60,493 bases of DNA. It comes from an uncultured Bacteroidia bacterium. GTDB lineage: Bacteria; Bacteroidota; Bacteroidia; Bacteroidales; F082. The stretch spans positions 1 through 60,493 of the forward strand of contig CAJVWU010000001.1 of NCBI GenBank assembly GCA_913009755.1. Reading direction: 5' to 3'. A model generated the notes under the pieces. That model did not search any database. It was given only the letters and a program-made list of their open reading frames with translations, and was not told where the DNA came from. The translations under genes and the position numbers were made by a program. Shown here piece by piece: positions 53,685 to 60,493 of the stretch. Position 1 is the first letter of the stretch. Each line of letters starts with the position of its first letter.

Positions 53685-54266
53685 ATGCAAACAACAGAAA
53701 GACAGCGGGAGATCATAGAGGTGGCGTTGGACCTTATTGCCGGCAAAGGCATCCAGGGGCTGACCATTAAAAATCTTTCAAAAACAATTGGTATTACAGA
53801 ACCAGCCATCTACAGGCATTTTGAAAGCAAGACCGCCATCCTGATGGCTTTGCTGGACAATTTCCGGGAAATGGCGGAAATGCTATCGGGGTTAATGAAC
53901 ACTTTTCAGGGTTCTGCTGCTGAAAAAATCGGGTTTATGTTTACAAAGATGCTCAGCCTGTTCTCAGAAACCCCTTCCATGGTGTCTGTTGTCTTTTCGG
54001 AAGAAATATTTAAAAACGACGAATTGCTCAAAAACAAAATTGTTGAAATCCTGAATCTTCATGCGCAAACCATTGAAAAAATCATCCGGCAGGGACAACT
54101 TGAAAATAACGTACGACAGGACATAGACGAAAAAAGTTTAACACTACTCGTCATGGGTTCTTTGCGATTGCTTGTTAAACGGTGGGACCTGAACAACCAT
54201 AATTTTAACTTAATTCAGGAAGGAAAGGATCTTATTGAGGTGTTAAGTAAAATTCTGGAAAATTGA
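53685..54266 (+). CDS. TetR/AcrR family transcriptional regulator
   Basis: 193 residues. The N-terminal helix-turn-helix TIKNLSKTIGITEPAIYRHFESKTAILMALLDNF (about 25-60) is canonical TetR, followed by an all-helical ligand-binding domain. TetR proteins bind palindromes and usually repress a neighbouring efflux operon. The three perfect-arm palindromes GTTAGT-N8-ACTAAC in this window all lie on promoters, one of them that of the RND operon just upstream, so this protein is the natural candidate to bind all three. I see no copy of the site before its own gene, so autoregulation is not evident. Confidence 0.9.
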   Translation: MQTTERQREIIEVALDLIAGKGIQGLTIKNLSKTIGITEPAIYRHFESKTAILMALLDNFREMAEMLSGLMNTFQGSAAEKIGFMFTKMLSLFSETPSMVSVVFSEEIFKNDELLKNKIVEILNLHAQTIEKIIRQGQLENNVRQDIDEKSLTLLVMGSLRLLVKRWDLNNHNFNLIQEGKDLIEVLSKILEN

Positions 54267-54461
54267 TCAAACGAATAACTGGCCTGACTTTAAATGGCGG
54301 ATAATGATCGCCATCCTGCTGATCTCTGCTCATTTCGTTTTTGAAGCACGGCATGTTTGGCCATTATAATAAGAATTTTATGATCTAATTGAAGTTTAAA
54401 TACAATTTTTAACCACCTGAGTACCGGAAATGAATGAACCCGGTCAGATAAAAAACAAAAT

Positions 54462-54878
54462 ATGAATAAACTAACAGCATTGATACTATTTTTTCTCGGA
54501 TCATCTTATGGTTTTGCGCAACAGGCCGACGACATCATTGGCAAGTATCATTTGCCCAATAAATTGGATGTGGAGATATTTAAAGTTGATGGAAAATATT
54601 TCGGGAAAATAATAGCCTTGAACGGTTTTGAGAACGGACAAACCAACGACCTGAACAACCCGGATAAAGAAAAGCAAAACGATCTTTTGCTGGGAAAAGT
54701 AATTATCAAAGGACTTGTATTCGACCCGGAAGAAAAACAATGGAGAAACGGCAGCATGTACGGACCGGAAAAAGGGATGGTATTCAATCTGAAAGTTACG
54801 GATATCCGGGAGACAGAGATAGAAGTTGTGGGCTCCAAATTTATTATCTGGAGGACACTCACCTGGCAGAAAATATGA
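54462..54878 (+). CDS. DUF2147 domain protein, exported
   Basis: 138 residues with a signal peptide (MNKLTALILFFLGSSYGFAQ). The DUF2147 pattern is recognisable: DDIIGKYHLPNKLDVEIFKVDGKYFGKI near the start, LLGKVIIKGLVFDPEEKQWRNGSMYGPEKGMVFNLKV in the centre, and a terminal IIWRTLTWQKI. These small periplasmic beta-barrel-like proteins have no established activity. In several proteobacteria and Bacteroidota they are found with outer-membrane lipid or stress genes. Here a phospholipase A-like gene follows after a hairpin-containing spacer. Confidence 0.82.
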   Translation: MNKLTALILFFLGSSYGFAQQADDIIGKYHLPNKLDVEIFKVDGKYFGKIIALNGFENGQTNDLNNPDKEKQNDLLLGKVIIKGLVFDPEEKQWRNGSMYGPEKGMVFNLKVTDIRETEIEVVGSKFIIWRTLTWQKI

Positions 54879-54936
54879 CAGGATAAGAATGATTCAAAAT
54901 TTGTAATACAAAACAAACAGGATTTTACACCGGAGT

Positions 54937-54963
54937 TTATCCCGGCTTGAAAGTCGGGGATAA
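54937..54963. other. Hairpin between DUF2147 and phospholipase-like genes
   Basis: TTATCCC...GGGATAA with inner GGCTT/AAGTC pairing and one bulged G gives about 12 pairs. It lacks a T-run, so an mRNA stability or attenuation element is more likely than a terminator. Confidence 0.45.
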
Positions 54964-54983
54964 TCAAACAGTAAATTAACAAA

Positions 54984-55886
54984 ATGAGTAAACAATCTGT
55001 CATATTATTTTTTGTAATCCTGATTTTTTCAACGGGTTTCGGACAGGTAAAAAATGATACAATACCCGAAATAGGACTGAGTATAATATCCCAGGTAAAT
55101 CAGGGTGATAGTTACATCACCTTTCCTACTGATATCGGGAACATCGAACCACTCTGGTTTGAAGCCAACATAATACCCAATTTTAACATTCGGGAAAATA
55201 AGGATTCCCGCCTTTTGGGGGTCATTACTCCCCAGATTATCATCAGAATGTACCGTGAAGAATCCATGCCGGTGCGTACGCCAAGTTATATTCCACAAAT
55301 TACGGTCTATTATAAACTGATCTCAAAAGCAAATGCCAACAGCCTGAGTATGTTCGGGAAAATTGCGCATCATTCCAACGGCCAGGATGGAGAGTTTCTT
55401 CTGGAGGATGGCAGTGTAAATCTGAAATCAGGCGATTTTTCTACCAATTATTTCGAACTGGGCATTATCAAAACAAATTACAATAAAAAATTTAATGCTG
55501 TTCAGTTCTTCGGCACTTCCTTCGAGGTTCATCCACCCGGCCTGAGCAACACATCCATGCATGGCATCTATGGTTTTTACAGATGGAAAACTATGTTTTC
55601 GATTTTTAAACTTCCTGTTGGCAACAGTCTGGCATCGAAAAAGAAAAAGGCAAGTATCTCATTAAAGGGTCAGACAAACTGGATGTTTGGTAAGATAAAC
55701 GATTGGAGTCCTTTTTCATTGAACCGGCTCATCATCAGCCTTACCTTTTATTACCACCCGAAATTCCTGGAAGATATCGGCTTTTTCGTGCAGGTTTATT
55801 CGGGAATGGATTATTACAACATTTATTTTGTCCATCAGATAAGTGTGATCCGTTTCGGAATAATGACCGAAATATTAAGATTTTAA
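54984..55886 (+). CDS. Phospholipase A1 (OMPLA/PldA)-like outer-membrane protein
   Basis: 300 residues, with a signal peptide and then beta-strand alternation to a terminal phenylalanine (GIMTEILRF). The OMPLA-type motif is visible in FGKIAHHSNGQDGEF: His, Ser, Asn-Gly in the spacing of the catalytic His/Ser pair. DFSTNYFELG supplies the asparagine of the triad. OMPLA hydrolyses phospholipids in the outer leaflet when the envelope is damaged. Its position after the lipid and efflux genes, though on an independent unit, fits envelope maintenance. Sequence divergence from E. coli PldA is large. Confidence 0.75.
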   Translation: MSKQSVILFFVILIFSTGFGQVKNDTIPEIGLSIISQVNQGDSYITFPTDIGNIEPLWFEANIIPNFNIRENKDSRLLGVITPQIIIRMYREESMPVRTPSYIPQITVYYKLISKANANSLSMFGKIAHHSNGQDGEFLLEDGSVNLKSGDFSTNYFELGIIKTNYNKKFNAVQFFGTSFEVHPPGLSNTSMHGIYGFYRWKTMFSIFKLPVGNSLASKKKKASISLKGQTNWMFGKINDWSPFSLNRLIISLTFYYHPKFLEDIGFFVQVYSGMDYYNIYFVHQISVIRFGIMTEILRF

Positions 55887-55900
55887 GAAAAATTAACAAA

Positions 55901-56845
55901 ATGAAAGCCCGGCTTTTGCTTATAGCTATTTGGCTGTCAACCGCCCCGTTGGCCTTCTCACAACCTAATATCGGAATCAACGGTTTTGTCAGGAATTACA
56001 TAGGAATTCAATACAATAACGGCGATTTCAACATGCTTCAAAACACATTGAACCTGGATTTTAACCTGATGAGCGACAAGGTGGCCCTGAAAGCCAATCC
56101 GATGCTTTATTTATATAGTATTGACAGTCTTGATTTTATATTCCGAGACGTTTATCTTAATATGTATTTCAAAAGCGTGGATATCCGGGTAAGGTAGGTA
56201 AACAACAAATTGTGTGGGGCAAGGCCGACGGTGTTTTTATCACCGATATTGTTTTGGCAACAGTACGATCGAAGCCATCGGGAAACCTATTTATGCAGGA
56301 AACAAATACCCTTCGCCGGGGTCTATCTGGTACAAGCCACCAGAACTTCCTGCTCCCCCTACGTTTGATTATTCCAAAGAAAAAATCAAACCCACAATGG
56401 ATAACAGCGAGATTTATCTGAAAAACAAATTGAGTTTGACACACTTGGTAATCCAATCCTGACCGGGCTGCTCATCACCCCTGGACATCACCGGCTGTGG
56501 GTTGGGGAAAGTTCGTTTACTTCCACCATCAAAAGTTTTGTAATTCGGTGAGAAGCAGCCTACTATAACGGGAAATACTTCCAGACGGCTGATCCTGTGG
56601 CTCCCGGTGCACTGGTGAAAAAAGATTACATTTATTATGTTGTCGGGCTCGACTACGGTGTGGGCGACCTGAAGCTAAGCGCCCAGTTTATCCAGAAGAT
56701 CATTTTCGATTATGATGATTATATGAATGAAGAACAATACGGCAACACCATGACTTTCCTGGCCCGTTATGAAGCAATGCGGGCGAGGTTCGGCCGCTAT
56801 AATGACAACTCCATGATCTACACGAAAATCAAGTATCGCTTCTAA
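55901..56845 (+). pseudogene. Frameshifted outer-membrane porin-like gene (DUF1302-like)
   Basis: A signal peptide and beta-rich N-terminus (MKARLLLIAIWLSTAPLAFS, NIGINGFVRNYIGIQYNNGDF) run to TAG 56195-56197. At that point a 5-base duplication (GGTAAGGTAGGTAA) breaks DIRV-GKQQIVWGKADGVFITDIV. The protein resumes at 56214 in another frame, then jumps within IVLATVR to GNSTIEAIGKPIYAGNKYPSPGSIWYKPPE, as if about 35 codons had been lost. The last part, from about 56597 (KKDYIYYVVGLDYGVGDLKLS to terminal IKYRF), is in frame again. At least three lesions make this a pseudogene unless the assembly is at fault. Confidence 0.75.
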
Positions 56846-56870
56846 CATTTTAATTTATTAAAATTTAAAG

Positions 56871-56878
56871 TATCTTTG
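56871..56878 (+). promoter_or_regulatory. -7 promoter element of the adenosylhomocysteinase gene
   Basis: TATCTTTG, a full match to TAnnTTTG, ends 38 bases before the ATG. The A+T-rich stretch upstream (from 56846) would hold the -33 region. Confidence 0.6.
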
Positions 56879-56916
56879 CCCCCCTGAAAATTTGAATGAA
56901 CTTTAATTAAAAAATT

Positions 56917-58371
56917 ATGTCAGAAGTAACTGTAAAACAAGAACTACAATATAAAGTAGCCGATTTAAAACTGGCCGAATGGGGCAGGAAAGAAATAGAC
57001 ATTGCCGAAAAAGAAATGCCTGGGCTGATGTCCATCCGCAATAAATATTCAGCAGAAAAGCCACTGAAAGGGGCCCGGATTACCGGTTCGCTGCACATGA
57101 CCATCCAGACGGCCGTGCTGATCGAAACCTTAACGGAACTCGGCGCCGACGTGCGTTGGGCAAGTTGTAATATTTTCTCAACGCAGGACCATGCGGCTGC
57201 CGCAGTTGTGGCAGGAAAAAACGGCACTGTTGACAATCCGCAGGGAACGCCGGTGTTTGCCTGGAAAGGCGAAACCCTGAAAGAATACTGGTGGTGCACA
57301 AAACAGGCTTTGAATCATGGTGATGGCAGAGGCCCTGACCTGGTGGTTGACGATGGCGGTGATGCCACTCTGCTGTTGCATAAAGGGGTTGCTGTTGAAG
57401 AAGACCCTTCCTTGTTGAATGTTACCCCATTGAGCGAAGAGGAAGAGGAAATAATGAACTTGTTGAAAAACACGGTTAACCAAAACCCGCAATACTGGCA
57501 TAAAGCAACAGCCAACTGGAAAGGGGTTTCGGAAGAAACGACCACCGGCGTACACAGGCTTTACCAGATGATGGAAGACGGTGAACTACTTGTCCCGGCG
57601 ATCAACGTAAACGATTCAGTTACAAAATCAAAATTCGATAACCTTTACGGCTGCCGCGAATCGCTGGCTGACGGCATTAAACGGGCAACCGATGTGATGC
57701 TTGCCGGAAAAGTAGTCGTAGTTGCCGGATATGGTGACGTGGGCAAGGGCTCTGCCAAGTCAATGCGGTCGTACGGGGCAAGGGTGATGGTTACCGAAAT
57801 TGACCCCATCTGCGCTTTGCAGGCATCTATGGAGGGCTTTCAGGTGACCACCATGGAAGAAGCGGTTAAAGAAGGAAATATTTTTGTTACGGCCACCGGT
57901 AATAAAGATATCATCACAGTGGATCACATGACCCGGATGAAAGACGAATCCATTGTTTGCAATATCGGCCATTTTGATAATGAAATCCAGGTTGCCCCGC
58001 TTGAGCAGTATCCGGGCATCAAAAAATTGAACATCAAGCCACAGGTGGACAAATATACATTTCCCGACGGCCATTCCATCTACCTTTTGGCAGAAGGCCG
58101 CCTGGTGAACCTGGGATGTGCTACAGGACACCCGTCGTTTGTGATGAGTAATTCGTTTACAAACCAAACCCTGGCACAACTCGACCTTTGGAAAAAAAGG
58201 AATGACTACAAAGTCGCCGTTTATCGTTTGCCCAAATACCTGGATGAGGAAGTCGCCCGCCTGCATTTGGACAAACTGGGTGTGAAACTGACAAAACTTT
58301 CACCCGAACAGGCCGAATACATCGGGGTAAAACAACAAGGCCCATACAAACCAGACCATTACAGATATTAA
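56917..58371 (+). CDS. ahcY: Adenosylhomocysteinase (SAH hydrolase)
   Basis: 484 residues, full length. It hydrolyses S-adenosylhomocysteine to adenosine and homocysteine, keeping methylation reactions running. NAD-binding motif [42 protein letters not shown] near the start, [10 protein letters not shown], and the C-terminal lysine-tyrosine tail ([12 protein letters not shown]) that closes the NAD site in the neighbouring subunit are all present. Own promoter and own terminator, so a single-gene unit. Confidence 0.97.
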   Translation: MSEVTVKQELQYKVADLKLAEWGRKEIDIAEKEMPGLMSIRNKYSAEKPLKGARITGSLHMTIQTAVLIETLTELGADVRWASCNIFSTQDHAAAAVVAGKNGTVDNPQGTPVFAWKGETLKEYWWCTKQALNHGDGRGPDLVVDDGGDATLLLHKGVAVEEDPSLLNVTPLSEEEEEIMNLLKNTVNQNPQYWHKATANWKGVSEETTTGVHRLYQMMEDGELLVPAINVNDSVTKSKFDNLYGCRESLADGIKRATDVMLAGKVVVVAGYGDVGKGSAKSMRSYGARVMVTEIDPICALQASMEGFQVTTMEEAVKEGNIFVTATGNKDIITVDHMTRMKDESIVCNIGHFDNEIQVAPLEQYPGIKKLNIKPQVDKYTFPDGHSIYLLAEGRLVNLGCATGHPSFVMSNSFTNQTLAQLDLWKKRNDYKVAVYRLPKYLDEEVARLHLDKLGVKLTKLSPEQAEYIGVKQQGPYKPDHYRY

Positions 58372-58392
58372 AAAAACATCAATGGCCATTAT

Positions 58393-58428
58393 AAAAAAGA
58401 CGCAGTCAGGTTGATTGTGTCTTTTTTT
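58393..58428 (+). terminator. Rho-independent terminator of ahcY
   Basis: AAAAAAGACGCA pairs with TGTGTCTTTTTT (one G-T) around a loop of about 10 bases and ends in a run of seven T, 21 bases after the stop codon. Confidence 0.85.
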
Positions 58429-58461
58429 GTGATTTTTAAATATTGCTGTATATCGAAACCG

Positions 58462-58938
58462 TTAATTATTGATGTACAACAGCCCGCCATCATAAAAAGT
58501 ATTGTATTCTATCAGGGGATATTTCCCCTCGCCTGAAAATAAAGAGCCGTCAAGAATGGAATACATTATGCCGGTGCAGGTATCTTTCACAAACGGATAA
58601 TTGTCGCCAACGATAAGCCGGGTTAAATTGTTTCCTTTATCACATTGAAAGGGATTATTGGGTGGCTGGCGTTCATAAGCTTTAAACAAACTCACATCCA
58701 GCCTGTAAACAATGATGCCCCGGCTCGGGTAAGGAACATGAATTCCGGGTACTTCATCGAGATAAAGCCATCCGCCCACCGTATTTAGCTGAATGTAAAC
58801 GGTGGAGTTGGGATCAATGGTGAAATTGATATTCACGTTAGGGATGTTGGGGTTTCTCTGTACATTTTTATTACAGGAAGGCTCTGTAACTAACACAGCG
58901 AAAACTATCAGGCCGATAATGGAATAATATTTTAACAT
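58462..58938 (-). CDS. Degenerate Rieske-like lipoprotein
   Basis: 158 residues from ATG 58938, which starts a hydrophobic export signal ending near TEPSC; the frame also extends 26 codons upstream without a signal. The C-terminal part, GIIVYRLDVSLFKAYERQPPNNPFQCD...CTGIMYSILDGSLFSGEGKYPLIEYNTFYDGGLLYI, has the strand order and the SxLDGSxxxGxxxxPL motif of Rieske [2Fe-2S] domains. The cluster-binding CxH...CxxH residues are absent (only isolated cysteines remain). It is therefore a fold without an iron-sulfur cluster, role unknown. It is divergent from the small lipoprotein gene at 59037. Confidence 0.6.
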   Translation of the reverse strand: MLKYYSIIGLIVFAVLVTEPSCNKNVQRNPNIPNVNINFTIDPNSTVYIQLNTVGGWLYLDEVPGIHVPYPSRGIIVYRLDVSLFKAYERQPPNNPFQCDKGNNLTRLIVGDNYPFVKDTCTGIMYSILDGSLFSGEGKYPLIEYNTFYDGGLLYINN

Positions 58939-59021
58939 GCTTCTGCCAATATTCTGCATCTTAACGCAATTAAATTGTAAATATTTTGTTTCTGTTTTTA
59001 AACCCGTAAAAGTCAACTTGC

Positions 59022-59029
59022 TACTTTTG
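59022..59029 (+). promoter_or_regulatory. -7 element immediately before a start codon
   Basis: TACTTTTG ends 7 bases before the ATG at 59037. Transcription would begin at or just before the start codon, so the mRNA would be almost leaderless. Confidence 0.5.
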
Positions 59030-59036
59030 CAAACTT

Positions 59037-59348
59037 ATGAGAAACGGCTTCCATCTTATTAAGACCCTTTTTGTCCTGTTACTGGTTGCATCTCTTTTAC
59101 CGGCCGGCTGTAAAAGTACCAAAAAAGTACCGAAACAGGCAAAAGAAGCCGAAAAAGCCCAGGCTGCCGAACAAAAACAGGCCGAACTGGAATACAAGGA
59201 TGCCGTGAAACATCAAAAGGAAATTCAGTCGGATCAAACCAGACAAAGCATGAAGGCCTTGAAAAAGCAGCAAAGAAAATTAAACAAAATTCACAGACGT
59301 TCATTGTGGGACCGGTTGTTCCATCCCGGATGTAAAACCGGAAAATAA
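59037..59348 (+). CDS. Small charged lipoprotein, unknown function
   Basis: 103 residues. Signal peptide with lipobox LLPAGC (LFVLLLVASLLPAGC), then a long lysine/glutamate/glutamine-rich helix (KQAKEAEKAQAAEQKQAELEYK...), likely a coiled coil. It ends in the cationic HRRSLWDRLFHPGCKTGK. I do not recognise a family. The helix could span part of the periplasm, and the basic tail could touch peptidoglycan or LPS. A good -7 element supports expression. Neighbours on both sides are unrelated. Confidence 0.65.
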   Translation: MRNGFHLIKTLFVLLLVASLLPAGCKSTKKVPKQAKEAEKAQAAEQKQAELEYKDAVKHQKEIQSDQTRQSMKALKKQQRKLNKIHRRSLWDRLFHPGCKTGK

Positions 59349-59760
59349 TATTCAAAACAAATCCTTCCTTTTTTAAATACCATTATTTTATAAAACCAGG
59401 AAACAGGATAGAAAAAATCTCAGAGCGCCTGACCTAACTGTTTAAAATCTAATAGTTACATGGGTTATATCGTAAATCAAATTATCGTAAAATTTATTGA
59501 TTCCTTCGTGTCTTCGTGCCTTGGTGGCAATATATGTAAAGGGAAAGTATGGCCTTAAAGGATCGAAGTCTCCAAGATTACACGAAGATATTTATTGGCA
59601 CGGAATTGAATTTACGCTGGGTCAGGTATTCTGAACCTGATTTATGTTAGCCATTTTAAGTCTTTAAGAATACTAAAGAAACTTTTTATTAAAAAATAGT
59701 TTCCATAGTTTATTTTTTTATTTTTACGGCCTGAAAAGTGGATGAATCAAAAAAACGATC
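59349..59760. other. Intergenic region with an interspersed repeat fragment
   Basis: 412 bases with no credible gene. At about 59504-59528 it contains a CTTCGTGTCTTCGTGCCTTGG-type sequence, which I remember as a frequent interspersed intergenic sequence in many bacteria. A related ACACGAAGA lies at about 59580-59589. The last 60 bases are A+T-rich and should contain the promoter of the following TolC gene, though no full TAnnTTTG was found. Confidence 0.5.
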
Positions 59761-60493
59761 ATGAAACTGAACAAAAGAAACTTATTAATCAGCCTGTTGG
59801 TATTTTTAACAGGATTTATTCAGGCACAGGAAGTCCGGTACTTTTCATTACAGGAGGCTCTTGATTATGCCATGAACAATAACTATCAGGTTATACTTTC
59901 CGGAAAAAACATTGAAGCGGCAAAGGCACGGGTACTGGAATCCACAGCTATCGGTTTGCCCCAGATAGACGGAAAAGTAACATACGATGACAATTTTGCA
60001 CGGCCGACATTTATTTTTCCTTCATTTACACCTGGCGGGAAGGAAATGGAAATCAAGATGGGAACCAATTATAATGCCTCTTTTGGGGCATCATTAAATC
60101 AACTGCTTTTTAGCGGACAATATCTTGTCGGGCTGAAAGCAGCAAAAAAATACCTGGAAAAAACAACGGCTGATTTTTTCAAAGACAAACTGGCCATCAA
60201 ACAGCAGGTAGCCGACTCATATTATAATATACTTTCAACCGAAGCTGCCTTGGACATTGTTGACACTACTTATTTGCTTACCAAGGTACTGGCTGACGAA
60301 ACGCGCCAGATATACAAGGTGGGATTTGCTGAAGACATTGATGTTGATCAGCTTGACCTGTTGGTATCCGACCTGGAGGCCAGTCGGGTATTTCTTGATA
60401 ACCAGCGTGGCATTGCTTATGCTTTCCTGAAATTTTACCTGGGGCTAAGTGAAAACGACAGTATTGTTTTAACCGATGACATGCAAAGTTTGG
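59761..60493 (+). CDS. TolC family outer-membrane protein, N-terminal part (runs off the window)
   Basis: The reading frame starts at ATG 59761 and stays open for 244 codons to the window end. A signal peptide (MKLNKRNLLISLLVFLTGFIQAQ) is followed by YFSLQEALDYAMNNNYQVILSGKNIEAAKARVLESTAIGLPQIDG, the N-terminal repeat of TolC-like channels, then KQQVADSYYNILSTEAALDIVDTTY and GFAEDIDVDQLDLLVSDLEASR. About half of a normal 440-residue protein is present. An adaptor and pump probably follow outside the window. This would be the third TolC-like protein of the region. Confidence 0.9.
   Translation, partial: MKLNKRNLLISLLVFLTGFIQAQEVRYFSLQEALDYAMNNNYQVILSGKNIEAAKARVLESTAIGLPQIDGKVTYDDNFARPTFIFPSFTPGGKEMEIKMGTNYNASFGASLNQLLFSGQYLVGLKAAKKYLEKTTADFFKDKLAIKQQVADSYYNILSTEAALDIVDTTYLLTKVLADETRQIYKVGFAEDIDVDQLDLLVSDLEASRVFLDNQRGIAYAFLKFYLGLSENDSIVLTDDMQSL

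Overview
The window looks like an assembled piece of a Bacteroidota chromosome. The grounds are moderate A+T content, promoters of the TAnnTTTG type about 7-35 bases before genes, an almost complete lack of Shine-Dalgarno sequences, and typical Bacteroidota families (DUF5686, DUF4833, DUF5706, AAA_14/DUF4143, CusA-TolC fusion). Bases 1-60 are not biological: they are an Illumina P7 adapter with an 8-base index, so the contig effectively starts at 61. I saw no rRNA, tRNA or CRISPR array.

Region 1 (61-10416) is an accessory, defence-type region. It holds the tail of an Abi-family gene, then a giant type IIG-like restriction-modification gene that carries a complete REP-associated (Y1/HUH) transposase inserted in frame and flanked by REP-like palindromes. 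A class-1 UG/Abi-like reverse transcriptase with overlapping start follows. Next come a structured non-coding stretch, a DUF418 membrane protein with an integron-attC-like palindrome behind it, a hicAB toxin-antitoxin pair with a clear operator, and an AAA_14/DUF4143 ATPase.

Region 2 (10433-22077) is mostly metabolic and on the minus strand: an S9 peptidase, acyl-CoA dehydrogenase, nitronate monooxygenase-like enzyme, four-helix-bundle protein, ElbB, a second DUF4143 ATPase behind four 32-bp-spaced promoter repeats, and an enoyl-CoA hydratase / hydroxyacyl-CoA dehydrogenase / thiolase operon ending in a strong terminator. A truncated C45-type acyltransferase lies among them. Region 3 (22229-27712) is a heavy-metal RND pump fused to its own TolC-like outer-membrane factor, plus the adaptor lipoprotein.

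Region 4 (27860-54266) is the most interesting part. Three consecutive transcription units each begin with the same 20-bp palindrome, GTTAGT-N8-ACTAAC, overlapping a TAACTTTG -7 element. Unit A (27.9-37.0 kb) encodes a membrane class III nucleotide cyclase with altered active-site residues, a beta-propeller protein, a metallophosphoesterase/kinase-like/outer-membrane-barrel fusion, an HD-domain protein ending in a Pycsar-effector-like (DUF5706) membrane region, and a pyruvate-kinase-like protein. Unit B (37.5-47.8 kb) appears to be a nearly complete inositol-sphingolipid pathway: inositol-phosphate synthase, CDP-alcohol phosphotransferase, PgpA-like phosphatase, serine palmitoyltransferase, GNAT ceramide synthase candidate, ceramide-reductase candidate and AUR1-like inositol-phosphorylceramide synthase. 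Unit C (48.0-53.6 kb) is a tripartite RND pump, followed by a TetR gene that is the obvious candidate regulator of all three.

Region 5 (54462-60493) holds DUF2147 and phospholipase A-like envelope proteins, a frameshifted porin pseudogene, adenosylhomocysteinase, a degenerate Rieske-like lipoprotein, a tiny charged lipoprotein, and the start of a TolC-family gene cut by the window end.
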